Shown piece after piece: positions 28,187 through 38,901 of a stretch of DNA of 64,000 nt; position 1 is the first letter of the stretch; the number at the start of each line of letters is the position of its first letter. The notes below the pieces were generated by a model. That model was not told the origin of the DNA, did no database searches, and saw only the letters and a list, made by a program, of their open reading frames with translations. A program made the translations under genes and the position numbers. Origin of the DNA: Thioploca sp. (lineage in GTDB: Bacteria; Pseudomonadota; Gammaproteobacteria; Beggiatoales; Beggiatoaceae); assembly GCA_012032555.1 (NCBI GenBank), contig JAAUSR010000005.1, forward strand, positions 1 to 64,000, in the 5' to 3' direction.

Positions 28187-28471
28187 ATGCTGCCCATAGT
28201 TGAAATACCGGCCTCGATAAGGGAAAGACTCGAAGATTATCGCAACCAATTCTGCCGCGAGGTTGGATTTGAACACATGGGTCGATATATAACTGGCTTG
28301 ATAGTTAGTCCGAACCAAACTCTACAAGGGGTTCACGACCGACCAGTTGGGCTGCCGGCACAGCAAGTTAGTAGTCGAGCTATGCATGAAGCGGTATTGG
28401 AAGTTGGTTGGCCATTGGTCAATTATTATCATTCAAACGGTTGGGGTGTTACGGCTGACTTTTTAGGGTAG
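28187..28471 (+). pseudogene. IS701-like transposase, N-terminal fragment
   Basis: The 94-residue frame reads MLPIVEIPASIRERLEDYR...SPNQTLQGV...SRAMHEAVLEVGW, the beginning of IS701/IS4-group DDE transposases, which normally exceed 350 residues. It ends at a TAG after GVTADFLG and no later part of the transposase follows in any frame through 28645. It is therefore a dead 5' fragment of an insertion sequence. The 174 bases after it hold no other gene. Confidence 0.65.
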
Positions 28472-28645
28472 GTAGTGCGCTTTGAGTTGGAGGGATTTCT
28501 AAACGTTTGTTCGCCATGGTGTTACAATTGCGTAGCTAACACCCCTTTCAGTATTGATATTTTCCATGCTGGTCACCGGTTTTAAGAACCGATGCCGTAT
28601 TTCGACTGAGTTTCCCTAGCAGTAATTCTTATGGTTAGTTTTATG

Positions 28646-29122
28646 TTAAGAGGATTTTTCCGCCTGTAATGCCCGTGCTAACGCTTGTGCCCGATTACGT
28701 GCCTCCTGAGCGCAATTAAAATCACCCATTCCTTCACAAGCTTGGGTAATGATGACCCAATTTCTTAAGCGTAATTCTTTATAATTGTCGTTACTACCGG
28801 CTAAAGTATTGGATTTAGTTGCTAAGTTAGCCGCTCGTTTCCAATCTTCTTGGGCTAAACGGACTCCAGCTAAGTTATGCCAAAGAATTGGGTTACGCGG
28901 ATCAATTCGCAGTGCGCGTTCAAGCAAAGCGGCAGCTTGCTCAAATTGCTTCATTTCATAATAAGTTTTAGCCTCATTCAGTAAAGATTCCACCGCAGAG
29001 GTAGAATCAACTGGGATAAACCGACTCGTTAATGCATCAGCATTTCCGCCAGCAATCAGCAAAGTTATTGTCAGTAGTCGGTTAAGTAGTTGCCTTAGTT
29101 TATTGGAATAGAATACTTTCAT
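28646..29122 (-). CDS. TPR-repeat exported protein beside PBP1B
   Basis: The 158-residue protein has an N-terminal signal sequence (about 1-30) and then TPR-like helices, the clearest being LNEAKTYYEMKQFEQAAALLERALRIDP followed by NPILWHNLAGVRLAQEDWKRAA (about 48-98). TPR proteins act as binding scaffolds. It lies directly downstream of the PBP1B gene on the same strand, with an 81-base gap, and may aid cell-wall assembly in the periplasm as CpoB-like proteins do; that link is inferred from position. Confidence 0.75.
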   Translation of the reverse strand: MKVFYSNKLRQLLNRLLTITLLIAGGNADALTSRFIPVDSTSAVESLLNEAKTYYEMKQFEQAAALLERALRIDPRNPILWHNLAGVRLAQEDWKRAANLATKSNTLAGSNDNYKELRLRNWVIITQACEGMGDFNCAQEARNRAQALARALQAEKSS

Positions 29123-29203
29123 TTGAATTTCCTCATCAAGCTCACTAGGATATCCACTGGATTACGAGTGAGTATCGTTATGGTTTCCTTGAGCTAAAAT
29201 AAA

Positions 29204-31489
29204 TTAATTACCTCGATCAGCTAATGTGTTATTGGAATGGTGATTGACAATAAAAGGGATACGAGTTGTACCATCGATTGAACGCCACTGTATGCTATTA
29301 GGTGTGATCGGTGGCAAGGATTGTGGCCGAATTTTTTGAATAAAATCTCCCCAAATCACCATTGCACCGGAACCGCCACTTAATCCCATCGGCTTATTAT
29401 CATCACGACCGACCCAAGTGACGGTTAACAACTCGGTGCCAAAACCCGCAAACCAACTATCACGCAAATCATTACTCGTACCGGTTTTACCCGCTAAAAC
29501 GAGATTGTTGGGTAGCGTTTGGGCGACATGACGTCCGGTACCGATTCGCACGGCTTGTTGTAATGCATAATTAAGTAGAAAAACCGGGGCAGCATCAAAA
29601 CGTTGGTCAACCGATAAGGCGTAACGTTGTAACGGTTTGCCTTCATGGTTGAGTACTTCCCGAATAGCACGTAATGGGACTCGAAAACCACCGCTGGCAA
29701 TTGTTTGGTACATTTGAGCCACTTCGATAGGTGTTAGCGAAACACTACCGAGCAACATGGAAGGATAAACGTCAAAGTCACGTTCTACCCCTAAACGGTG
29801 TAAAGTTTCCCGGATTTTATTTAAGCCTAATTCCATTCCTAAGCGAACAGTAGCTAAGTTATAAGAGTTAGCTAAAGCGCGGTATAAAGGAATTCGACCA
29901 TGGGAACGATAGTCATAATTTTGTGGTTTCCATACTTCACCGGTATATTTATCTACCCATTGATAAGGCATATCATCCAGAGGACTGAGTAAAGAATAAG
30001 TTCGACTATGTTCTAAAGCCGTTAAATAGACAGCTATTTTAACTAAAGAACCAATGGGACGCACGGCATTAAGCGGACGATTAAATCCGGCATAATGGGG
30101 ATTTTTACCATTAACGAAGGCTAACACTTCGCCATTATCGCTGTTGGTAACGACCATCGCCCCCTCTAGATGGTTAGTTTGGCGATTATTCCTTTCTAGT
30201 CTTTTTAAACCGTTCACCATCGAATTTTCACCGACTTTTTGAATATAGGGATCAAGGGTGGTAAATATCTGTAGTCCTTCTGAACGGAGGTCTTCTTCTC
30301 GATAATCTTGTCGCAGTTGATCACGGACCAAATCAATAAAAGCCGGGTATGGAAAGACACTACCAAAGGGTTTTTCAGTAATTCCTAACGGTGCATTTTT
30401 AGCAATCTCAGCATCTGCTAAGTTGATCATGCCTTGTTCAGCCATTTTATCTAACACCAAATTACGGCGTTCTATCGCTCGTTGTGGGTGCTTACGTGGA
30501 TTATACATAGAAGCACCTCTTACTAGGCTAACTAGCAAGGCTAAATCGGGTAATTTCAGTTCTTCTAGCGGACGATTGAAATAAAATTGAGCGGCAATGC
30601 CCATACCATGAGCGGCACGATTACCATCTTGACCGAGGAAAACTTCATTTAAATAAGCTTCCAGAATTTGTTCTTTGCTATAATGCCATTCCAATAACAA
30701 AGCCATAGTTGCTTCATTGAACTTCCGTTTTAAAGTTCGTTCATCGGTCAGGTAAAAATTTTTAACCAACTGTTGAGTTAAGGTACTGCCACCTTGGACC
30801 CAATCACCGGCTTTAAGATTCGCAATGAAAGCCCGTAACATACCCCGTATACTTATTCCATAATGACTAAAAAAATTATGATCCTCCATGGCTATTAAAG
30901 CATTAACCAATAAATCCGGTACTTCATTAACTCGAACTAAAATGCGATCTTCATTATGAGTCGGATAAATTTTACCAATTAACTTCGGTTCTAAGCGTAA
31001 TAAAGCTAACTGTCGCTCCGGTTTTAATTCATTAATCGAACTGACTTTATCACTTTGAAACCGTATTTGTACTAATCGTGACGGATCCGTGGCATCCCAA
31101 AACTTAAATGTCCGGGTGTTGATTAAAAAATCGTTACTTTTACGCTGATATTGTCCCGGTTCAGACAATGTGTCGATTTTTTCAAAGCCTAGCGCTTTTA
31201 ACTCGTCATCAAGGGTGTTGGGCATTAAACGCATGCCGGTGTAAAGTTCTAAAGGACGAGCGTAAACTCGTGCGGGTAAAGCCCAACGTTTACCTTCAAA
31301 TTGTTCACGGACTTTCACATCCAGCATGCTAATATAACTCATTAAAGGAATCATAATAATGATTAAAGCTAACCAACGCCATTTGAAACGAAAACCGGTG
31401 GTTTGACGGCGTGATGGCGAGCGTTTTGCGTTAGAATACCGCTGACGATCTGAACGATAAGTCGGTCTGTTTTTACGTGTGCGAGTCAT
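29204..31489 (-). CDS. mrcB: Penicillin-binding protein 1B (glycosyltransferase/transpeptidase)
   Basis: The protein of about 761 residues is a class A PBP that polymerises and crosslinks peptidoglycan. A basic cytoplasmic tail precedes one membrane segment (about 40-60). Next come a UB2H-like region typical of PBP1B, the GT51 domain with EDHNFFSHYG and GGSTLTQQLVKNFYL, and the transpeptidase domain with SLVK, SYN and KTGTS. The start is placed at the ATG 31487-31489 (MTRTRKNRP); a TTG five codons earlier is the alternative. The promoter candidate at 31520 fits a short leader. It is probably co-transcribed with the TPR gene. Confidence 0.94.
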   Translation of the reverse strand: MTRTRKNRPTYRSDRQRYSNAKRSPSRRQTTGFRFKWRWLALIIIMIPLMSYISMLDVKVREQFEGKRWALPARVYARPLELYTGMRLMPNTLDDELKALGFEKIDTLSEPGQYQRKSNDFLINTRTFKFWDATDPSRLVQIRFQSDKVSSINELKPERQLALLRLEPKLIGKIYPTHNEDRILVRVNEVPDLLVNALIAMEDHNFFSHYGISIRGMLRAFIANLKAGDWVQGGSTLTQQLVKNFYLTDERTLKRKFNEATMALLLEWHYSKEQILEAYLNEVFLGQDGNRAAHGMGIAAQFYFNRPLEELKLPDLALLVSLVRGASMYNPRKHPQRAIERRNLVLDKMAEQGMINLADAEIAKNAPLGITEKPFGSVFPYPAFIDLVRDQLRQDYREEDLRSEGLQIFTTLDPYIQKVGENSMVNGLKRLERNNRQTNHLEGAMVVTNSDNGEVLAFVNGKNPHYAGFNRPLNAVRPIGSLVKIAVYLTALEHSRTYSLLSPLDDMPYQWVDKYTGEVWKPQNYDYRSHGRIPLYRALANSYNLATVRLGMELGLNKIRETLHRLGVERDFDVYPSMLLGSVSLTPIEVAQMYQTIASGGFRVPLRAIREVLNHEGKPLQRYALSVDQRFDAAPVFLLNYALQQAVRIGTGRHVAQTLPNNLVLAGKTGTSNDLRDSWFAGFGTELLTVTWVGRDDNKPMGLSGGSGAMVIWGDFIQKIRPQSLPPITPNSIQWRSIDGTTRIPFIVNHHSNNTLADRGN

Positions 31490-31519
31490 TATTAGGTTAC
31501 TCAAACAAAGTGATCTTTA

Positions 31520-31525
31520 ATTATA
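31520..31525 (-). promoter_or_regulatory. Candidate -10 box for mrcB
   Basis: TATAAT on the minus strand lies 31 bases upstream of the chosen mrcB start codon, with no good -35 at the usual distance. The 31505-31953 spacer holds no gene. It separates mrcB from the divergent chemosensory operon and contains a second TATAAT on the plus strand at 31925-31930, 24 bases before the MCP start. Confidence 0.4.
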
Positions 31526-31953
31526 ACAAGTTACAATATAAACTTGTTGGTTTGCTTAAAAAAACACTTATTATTTATTGATAATACTTGTTTAATTAAA
31601 GCAAAGGATAAATCAAAAGTGAAGAGGGTATTGGTAATGAAAACAAAATACAAAATTTATTTTATTTATAATCAAAGATATAATGCAAATTATATTTTTT
31701 ATTCCGGAACTGATAAATAATGATATATTTTTCCTAATGATAGATTCTTCAGTTTCCTACCTAAAATTTATGATGATCTAAAATTTTTTTATAAATTGGA
31801 TCCGGATACACGCAAATATCATACACCTTCTATTACGTTAAAAAAATACTCGTCGTTTGTTCATATGGGGTGAGAGAACGCTGTTGTCAATAAGAATTGA
31901 TGATATTGTTCGTCATATGGACATTATAATAATATCAGTGGGAAAAATTTATT

Positions 31954-33639
31954 ATGTCAAGTCAAAAAATCTTTTTAACAATTTATTTAGTTAATACCTT
32001 AATTATTATAACTTTAGGTATTCTAACGACTTTATTATTTAAGCTGCAAGGTCAACTACTACAAAGTCAACAGCTTCGCTATCAATCTTACTTAGTCGCT
32101 GATGAATTACGTCAAAGTTCAGATGATTCAACTCAATTAGCCCGAAATTATGTCGTTACTGGCGATCCGCAATATAAGAAACGCTATCGGGAAGTATTAA
32201 ATATTCGTGATGGTAAACAACCTCGTGCGGATGGTAGAACGATTACATTACAAAAAATCATGCAAGAATTAGGTTTTACCTCGGCTGAATTAGATAAATT
32301 AAAAGCCGCCGAAGCTAAAACCAATGCTTTAGTTAAAACGGAACAAATTGCAATGAACGCCGTTAAAGGGTTATTCGATGATGGTAGTGGACATTTTACT
32401 AAACAAGGTCAACCGGATTTAGCCTTAGCGCAGCGGCTTATGTTTGATGATAACTATCATCAACAGCAACTCGCTATTATGAAACTCATTGATGAATTTT
32501 TTAATCTATTGGATCAAAGAACTAAAACTGCTGTTGATACCTTATCAAAGCAAAGTTTTCTTTATCTGACTTCCATATTGAGTTTGATTGCTGCCCTCAT
32601 TTTCATGGCAATCGTTTCTTATAACATTATAAAAATAAAAATATTAAATCCATTAGGTGGTGAACCCCTGATGATGGCAAAAATAGCTCAAATGATATCC
32701 CATGGCAATTTAACCGTACAATTTGACGCAGTGACTAAAAAAGTCACCGGGCTTTATGCTGAATTGCAAAAAATGGTCGTTAACTTGAATATGTTAATAA
32801 AACAAATTCAACAAACTGGTATTCAAGTAACTTCTTCAGCAACCGAGTTAGCGGCAACAGCTAAACAACAGAAAGCCACTATGCTAAGTCAAGTTGAATT
32901 TTCTGAACAAGTCAAAGAGTCGGTCAAGGAAATTTCTGAAGTGATCACTAAGCTGGTTAAAACTATGCAACAAGTCGCCATGCAGTCAGCTGAGGCCACG
33001 GAATTTGCAACTCACAGTCAAATTGATTTGTCACGGATGGAGTCAACGATGCGTAATATGGAAAATGCCTCTAAATCAATATCTTGTAGACTTAGTGCGA
33101 TTAATGAAAAAATGGAAAATATCACGACGGTAGTCACTACGATTACTAAAGTTGCTGATCAGACTAATTTATTGTCTTTAAATGCGGCTATTGAGGCTGA
33201 AAAAGCTGGGGAATATGGGCGTGGTTTTAATGTGGTGGCGCGAGAAATTCGCCGACTGGCCGATCAAACCGCAGTAGCAACTTTAGATATCGAACAAATG
33301 GTTAAAGAAATGCAGGCAGCTGTCACGACCGGCGTCATGGAAATGGATAAATTTATTTCTGAAGTCAAACACAGTGCAGAAGATGTTAATAAAATTAATC
33401 ATCAAATGAATCGTATTATCGAACAAGTTCAAGCATTATCTCCTCAATTTGAAGAAATCAATATTGCGATGACCAATCAGTCACAAAATACCCAAAAAAT
33501 TAATTATGCTATACAAGAAGTCAGTGAAGGCATGCGCCAAACTGCAGAAGCTTTAGAGGAATCTTTCCAAGCTATCGAGCAACTCAATGAAGCGGCTGGT
33601 TCTTTGCAAAAAGGAATATCTTGTTTTAAAGTTAATTAA
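31954..33639 (+). CDS. Methyl-accepting chemotaxis protein of Wsp-like system (WspA position)
   Basis: The 561-residue receptor has two membrane segments (about 7-27 and 203-227) bounding a periplasmic helical sensor of about 175 residues, then a HAMP-like linker. The cytoplasmic signalling hairpin carries the canonical tip VADQTNLLSLNAAIEAEKAGEYGRGFNVVA, given here only to locate it, near 397-426, followed by EIRRLADQT. Receptors of this kind control CheA kinase activity through CheW. It is the first gene of a seven-gene plus-strand operon arranged as in Wsp systems. The ligand is unknown. Confidence 0.92.
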   Translation: MSSQKIFLTIYLVNTLIIITLGILTTLLFKLQGQLLQSQQLRYQSYLVADELRQSSDDSTQLARNYVVTGDPQYKKRYREVLNIRDGKQPRADGRTITLQKIMQELGFTSAELDKLKAAEAKTNALVKTEQIAMNAVKGLFDDGSGHFTKQGQPDLALAQRLMFDDNYHQQQLAIMKLIDEFFNLLDQRTKTAVDTLSKQSFLYLTSILSLIAALIFMAIVSYNIIKIKILNPLGGEPLMMAKIAQMISHGNLTVQFDAVTKKVTGLYAELQKMVVNLNMLIKQIQQTGIQVTSSATELAATAKQQKATMLSQVEFSEQVKESVKEISEVITKLVKTMQQVAMQSAEATEFATHSQIDLSRMESTMRNMENASKSISCRLSAINEKMENITTVVTTITKVADQTNLLSLNAAIEAEKAGEYGRGFNVVAREIRRLADQTAVATLDIEQMVKEMQAAVTTGVMEMDKFISEVKHSAEDVNKINHQMNRIIEQVQALSPQFEEINIAMTNQSQNTQKINYAIQEVSEGMRQTAEALEESFQAIEQLNEAAGSLQKGISCFKVN

Positions 33640-33649
33640 TAACCCTAAT

Positions 33650-34108
33650 ATGTTGCTATTAGTTTTTTATTTAGGTGATGAAAAATATTTAATTCAGCAC
33701 GATAGCATCCGAGAAATTTCGCCGATGGTGGTGCTAAAAAAAATGCCACTAATGCCGGATTATTTTGCTGGTTTTTTTAATTATCGCGGTCAGGTTGTTC
33801 CGGTGATTGATCTTTGTCAATTCATTCAAGGCTATCCCTGTCGAATGCAGCTGAGTACCCGAATTATGTTAGTCGATTATCAAAAAACTAATCAATCGTC
33901 GGCTATTGTGGGGTTGATGGCAGAAAAACTCACTGAAGCGATTAGAAAACCCACCGTGACTTTCATTTCATCTGGTTCGGTTTTGCCAAAATCACGTTAT
34001 CTAAAAGGTTTTATTATTGAACGCGATAAAATGATTCCTTGTCTTAATTTAGAAACTTTGTTAAGGCAGTTATATTTGGACACAGACTATGTTTCAGCAA
34101 CAGATTGA
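33650..34108 (+). CDS. CheW-like coupling protein (WspB position)
   Basis: The protein of about 152 residues is a single CheW domain: MLLLVFYLGDEKYLI at the start, then FNYRGQVVPVIDL, the hallmark core strand-loop. It links the receptor to the CheA-type kinase. The ATG at 33650, ten bases after the receptor stop, is preferred over an upstream start inside the receptor gene because the CheW domain begins immediately there. Its end overlaps the CheR start by 20 bases, so translation is probably coupled. Confidence 0.87.
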   Translation: MLLLVFYLGDEKYLIQHDSIREISPMVVLKKMPLMPDYFAGFFNYRGQVVPVIDLCQFIQGYPCRMQLSTRIMLVDYQKTNQSSAIVGLMAEKLTEAIRKPTVTFISSGSVLPKSRYLKGFIIERDKMIPCLNLETLLRQLYLDTDYVSATD

Positions 34109-35381
34109 GCGGTTATTAGCGAAAAGAATCGGGTTATCGGCACAAATTGTCGGCAGTAAGATGATTGCACAAGCGATTCAAACACGAATGGCGCAGTGTG
34201 GATTGACGAATGAGCAAACCTATTGGCAACTGTTGCAATCGACTGCAACAGAATGGGAAAATTTGCTGGCTACCGTTGTGATACCCGAAACTTGGTTTTT
34301 CCGCAATCAATCAACTTTTAATTTTATAAATCAATATATTAAATTAAACTGGCTATCTCAATCCAAGCATTTGCGGGTATTAAGCATTCCTTGTTCTACC
34401 GGTGAAGAACCTTATTCGATTGCGATAACGCTCTTGGAAGCCGGTTTATCAATACACCAGTTTCAAATCGATGCTGTGGATATCAGTCAATCAGCGCTAG
34501 AGCAAGCACAACAAGGATTTTATCCACCAACGGCTTTTCGTGGTCAAATCAACCGATCTTGGCAACAACGTTATTTTGCGCTAACTCCAACCGGTTATCA
34601 AATTCGGGCTGACGTACAAAGCGCTGTCCGGTTTATAAAAGGGAATTTACTGGATCCACAATTGCTTCGGGTTGCCGAGCCTTATGACATTCTATTTTGT
34701 CGTAACCTATTAATTTATTGGGAAGAACCTGCTAGGAAAATAGGCATCAAGCAGTTAAAGCGATTATTAAGTCACCGGGGGATTTTATTGGTTGGACACG
34801 CTGAAATAAACTATTTTTACCAGCAGGGGTTTGAGAAGAATGACTCCATTGGGGCTTTTTCTTGTCGTACACCTTTCCAAAATAATCTACCCAGCGTTAA
34901 TTCAGTTGTTAAATCTATAGACTTAACCCACCAGCCGATTTCTCAGTTAGTGAACACACTCAGCAAGCCTTTACAGTTAGTAAAACCCGTTTTATCAATA
35001 GTTAAACCAACTCAATCGCCCCATTCAGTTAATAACGCTGAATTTAACCGAGCCGTTAAAGATACCAAGCCAGAGGAAGATTGGTTAAGTATCGCTCAAC
35101 AAGCCGCTGATCGAGGGCAATTAAAACAAGCCTTCAATTTATGTAAAAAATGTCTGGCCAAACAATGGGATAACGTACCGGCTTATTTCTTGATGGGAAT
35201 TATCTGTCAAGCATTGGGTTGGAATAGCCAAGCCGAAACCTATTTTAATAAAACGGTTTATTTAGAACCCAATCATATGGATGCACTCAATCATTTAGCG
35301 AGTCTAGTTGAATATCGTGGTGATAAAGAGCAAGCCGCTCATTTACGGCGACGGGTGCAACGAATTCGTCAACGAGGGTAA
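34089..35381 (+). CDS. CheR methyltransferase with C-terminal TPR (WspC-like)
   Basis: The 430-residue protein methylates glutamates of the receptor using SAM. The CheR core (about 1-265) shows IPETWFFRNQ, the SAM loop SIPCSTGEEPYSIA, VDISQSALEQA and FCRNLLIYW. After a Ser/Pro-rich linker (about 270-335) the C-terminus (about 340-425) holds TPR helices such as AYFLMGIICQALGWNSQAE. CheR-TPR fusions are typical of Wsp-type and related non-flagellar chemosensory systems. Confidence 0.9.
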   Translation: MFQQQIERLLAKRIGLSAQIVGSKMIAQAIQTRMAQCGLTNEQTYWQLLQSTATEWENLLATVVIPETWFFRNQSTFNFINQYIKLNWLSQSKHLRVLSIPCSTGEEPYSIAITLLEAGLSIHQFQIDAVDISQSALEQAQQGFYPPTAFRGQINRSWQQRYFALTPTGYQIRADVQSAVRFIKGNLLDPQLLRVAEPYDILFCRNLLIYWEEPARKIGIKQLKRLLSHRGILLVGHAEINYFYQQGFEKNDSIGAFSCRTPFQNNLPSVNSVVKSIDLTHQPISQLVNTLSKPLQLVKPVLSIVKPTQSPHSVNNAEFNRAVKDTKPEEDWLSIAQQAADRGQLKQAFNLCKKCLAKQWDNVPAYFLMGIICQALGWNSQAETYFNKTVYLEPNHMDALNHLASLVEYRGDKEQAAHLRRRVQRIRQRG

Positions 35382-35384
35382 CCA

Positions 35385-36061
35385 TTGAAAAACGTTGTTA
35401 AACAACAGATTAACTGTTGGAAAACCACTGGGGTTTGGGGCAAGAAAAACCACGTTGTCCCAAACTAACTCAAGTCATTCATTGCCGCAATTGTGAAATC
35501 TTTACTCAAGCCGGACGCAACTTATTAGAACGTGATTTGTCAACGGAGTCTATGCAAGAATGGACTCGAGTATTAGCGATTAAAAAAGAAGAAGAAAGTA
35601 TTGGTACACTCGCCGTGGTTATCTTTCGGCTGGTCGGAGAATGGTTAGCTTTACCCGCTGCCCTTTTTGCCGAAATTATTCCTCTAGCACCGACTCACAC
35701 CATTCCTCAACGTCGCCAGCCAGTGTTATTGGGCATCGTTAATGTTCATGGTGAAATCCAACTCTGTGTGTCATTACAGATATTGTTAGGTATCGAAACC
35801 GATTCTGAGCAAACGAGAAATTACCGTCGAACTTATAAACGCATGATGGTCATCAATCGCCAAGAAGAACGCTGGGTATTTCCCGTTGATGAAATCCATG
35901 GCGTTTATCATATTCATCCCCATCAGCTTCAAAACGTACCCGTAACGGTTTCTAAATCAGAACTCGCTTTTACTAAAGGGTTATTTCCCTGGAGAGATCA
36001 GTATGTTGCCCTGTTAGACGATGAGTTGTTACTCTATAAACTCAATCGGAGTATGCAATGA
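35385..36061 (+). CDS. Second CheW-like protein (WspD position), frameshifted
   Basis: The main open frame gives a CheW domain (VIFRLVGEWLALPAALFAEIIPL...; LLGIVNVHGEIQLCVSL). The N-terminus lies in another frame. From a TTG at 35385 it reads KNVVKQQINCWKTTGVWG, and one extra G in the GGGG at 35437-35440 joins it to QEKPRCPKLTQVIHCRNC. Together these form the CWxxxGVxG...CPxL...HCRNC signature of WspD-like couplers, with its cysteine cluster. The break is probably a sequence error. The gene follows CheR by three bases and overlaps the CheA start by four (ATGA). Confidence 0.8.
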
Positions 36062-38894
36062 CAGCAACCGTCCCGCCAGAATTAGCTTTGTTAGCACTAT
36101 TTCGCTCAGAAGTAGCTCATCACACCGTGGTATTAGAAGAAAGTTTAGCGGGATTAAAACAGAACCCCCATATGGTTGAGTCATTAGAAACAATGAAACA
36201 AGAAGTGCATGCCATTTGGGGCGGTGCCCGAATTGTGGAATTAGAATCAATCGTTAATCTCGCGCAAGCCACGAAAACCAGTCTGCTGGCGTTGCAAGGA
36301 AATCAAATCACTTTATCATCAGTACAGTTAGATTGTTTAACGCAAATTATTATGGTATTTCATCAATTAGCAGAAACTGCAGTTGAAGAAATAGTCACTT
36401 GGGTAAAAGTACATCAAGCTCAAATGGAGCATTTGATTGTTACTCTCAGCGACTTAGTAACTGAAATGTTGAATAATCTATTAACGGTTGAACCACTGGG
36501 CAATTCGGTGACACCGCCACAACCGGTCGCGTTATCAACCCCTGTAACCCACTCAGAAAACCCGATAATGACTGATCCGGCTTTGTTAGGGCTATTTTTG
36601 ACTGAGGTAGAAACCCATACGGTCATTTTAAATGAAGGTTTATTAGCGCTAGAAATGAATCCCAGTGCCACGGAGCAATTAGCGGCACTGATGCGTTCCG
36701 CTCATTCTATCAAAGGTGCTGCGCGGGTAGTGGGATTAGAAGTGGTGATTAAATTAGCTCATTTGCTGGAAGATTGTTTTGTCGCTGCCCAACAAAGTAA
36801 GTTAACCTTTGTCTCTGAACATATCGATGTGTTGTTACACAGTGTCGATATGCTCACCAAGATTGCCCAAATAGTCAAGTCTGGTACTCACCAGCGCTTA
36901 ACTCAGCTCAATTCAGAAATTGAATTATTAACGACAACACTGAATTCGATATTGAATGGTGATATTTCTATACCACCCCGACCGCTTTCTGTTAATCAAT
37001 CCGTACCAGCGACAATAATTGCTGAAACTTCGCCATTATTAACCTCACTGCCTCCACCAGCACCGACTTTGCCATCACCGGTTGGTACCCATGAGCATAC
37101 CGGATTCAATTCAACTGTAGCTAATGTAGCTATAAAAAAGCCCTTGGCAGATAACGATCGGACGGTAAAGGTAACGGCGACTAAAATAGAACGGCTGATG
37201 GGGTTAGCCGGCGAAATTGTTGTCAGTACTCGGTGGCTATCACCTTTTTCTGAGTCCTTGTTAACCTTAAAAAAAAGTCATATTGAATTAGCACATATTT
37301 TAGAGAAGCTACAAGAAAACTCAGAACAAACCGCAGTAGATGAGCAAACTTTTTTCAAATGGATAAAGAAAGCGCAGGCTAAAACTAAAGAATGTAAGTT
37401 ATTTTTGGCAGAAAAATTAAATCAATTGGAGGTCTTTACGAGTCATACCACGACCCATTCGGATCATCTTTATCATGAAATGATTGGCGTTAGAATGCGT
37501 CCTTTTGCCGATAGTATTCAAGGCTACCCCCGGATGGTTAGAGATTTAGCCAGAGAATTGGGCAAAAAAGTTCATTTTGAGGTCATTGGTAAAGCGACTG
37601 AAGTCGATCAAGATATTCAAGAAAAATTAGAAGCACCGCTTAATCACTTACTTCGCAATGCACTTGACCATGGTATTGAATTGCCTGAAGAACGCTTGGC
37701 AATCGGTAAAGCCGAAACCGGTCACTTACGTCTTGAAATGGGACATCGTTCGGGTATGTTAATGATTACCGTGGCGGATGATGGACGTGGGATCGATCTA
37801 GAGCAATTACGCCAAAAAATTGCTCAAAAAAATTAGCGAGTGGCAAAATGATCAACCAACTCACCGAAGCGGAATTAATGAATTTTTTATTTCTACCAGG
37901 GTTTTCTACTACTGAACAGGTGACAGAAATTTCTGGACGAGGTGTTGGTTTAGACGTAGTACATAACATGGTACATGAAGTCGGTGGCGTGGTTCGTGCA
38001 GTATCTACCCCCGGTAAAGGCATGAGTTTTCATCTGGAGCTACCGATCACACTTTCTGTCGTTCGCACTTTTTTGGTGATCATTGCTGGCGAACCATTTG
38101 CATTTCCTTTAGCGCGGATCGAACGTTGTCTAAAATTACCTAAAGCTGACATTGAGCGAGTGGAAGATCGTCAATACTTTCGTTTTGATCAAACTAACAT
38201 TGCATTAATTGACATTCATGATGTCTTGGACAAAATCCAGCCCACTTATCAACAAAATGAATTAGCCGTGGTGGTTATCAGCGATAGATTAAATGCGTAT
38301 GGTTTGGTCGTTGATAAATTCTTAGGTGAATGTGATTTAGTCGTTCATCCCTTGGATCCGCGTCTGGGTAAAGTTGCTAACATCAGTGCCGCTGCGATTA
38401 TGTTGGATGGTTCTCCGGTACTCATTTTTGATATTGATGATTTAGTCCGTTCTATTGATAATTTGTTGCTGGGCAAGCGGTTACGTAAATTGGATGGATC
38501 ATCTGGTCTCAGTTCAAGTAAACGTAAACGGGTTTTAGTCGTTGATGATTCGATTACCGTTCGAGAAATGGAGCGTAAAATTCTTGAAAATCAAGGCTAT
38601 GAAGTTGAAGTTGCTGTGGATGGAATAGAAGGTTGGAATGCGATCCGAATTGAACATTTTGATTTATTGGTCTCTGATGTGGATATGCCGCGGATGAACG
38701 GTATTGATTTAATTAGTCACATTAGACAACACGAAGAATTAAAATCACTTCCCATTATTATTATTTCGTATAAAGACTCGAAGGAACATCGACTCCAAGG
38801 ATTAGAAGCGGGAGCCAACTATTATTTAACTAAAAGTAGCTTTGAAGATAACTCTTTTATCGAGGCAATCGTTGATCTCATCGGTGAGGCTTGA
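36058..38894 (+). CDS. CheA-type hybrid kinase with receiver (WspE-like), frameshifted
   Basis: Two frames make one kinase of about 945 residues. N-terminal HPt domains occur twice: QEVHAIWGGAR near 43-53, and the better-conserved SAHSIKGAARVVGL near 218-231. Next come a dimerisation/H-box region, the ATP site (HLLRNALDHGIE, DDGRGID), then after the break GRGVGLDVV and GKGMSFHLELPITLS. A CheW-like regulatory domain and a C-terminal receiver (VLVVDDSITVRE, phospho-Asp in SDVDMPRMNG) complete it. The break is the A7 run at 37826-37832; eight As restore the frame into KLASGKMINQL. It should phosphorylate its own receiver, CheB and the REC-cyclase encoded downstream. Confidence 0.85.
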
Positions 38895-38901
38895 GCAAAA
38901 T

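Noticed and set aside
33587-33649. Upstream start for the first CheW inside the receptor gene
   Set aside because: The extension overlaps the receptor C-terminus in another frame and adds nothing CheW-like; ATG 33650 is sufficient.
37848-38894. A separate short kinase or CheW-REC gene following CheA
   Set aside because: It begins in the middle of a histidine-kinase ATP domain; one added A at 37826-37832 fuses it smoothly with the upstream frame.
38842-38901. Upstream start for CheB inside the CheA receiver
   Set aside because: The added residues do not belong to a receiver fold and overlap CheA; the ATG at 38902 gives the conserved RIGIVN opening.
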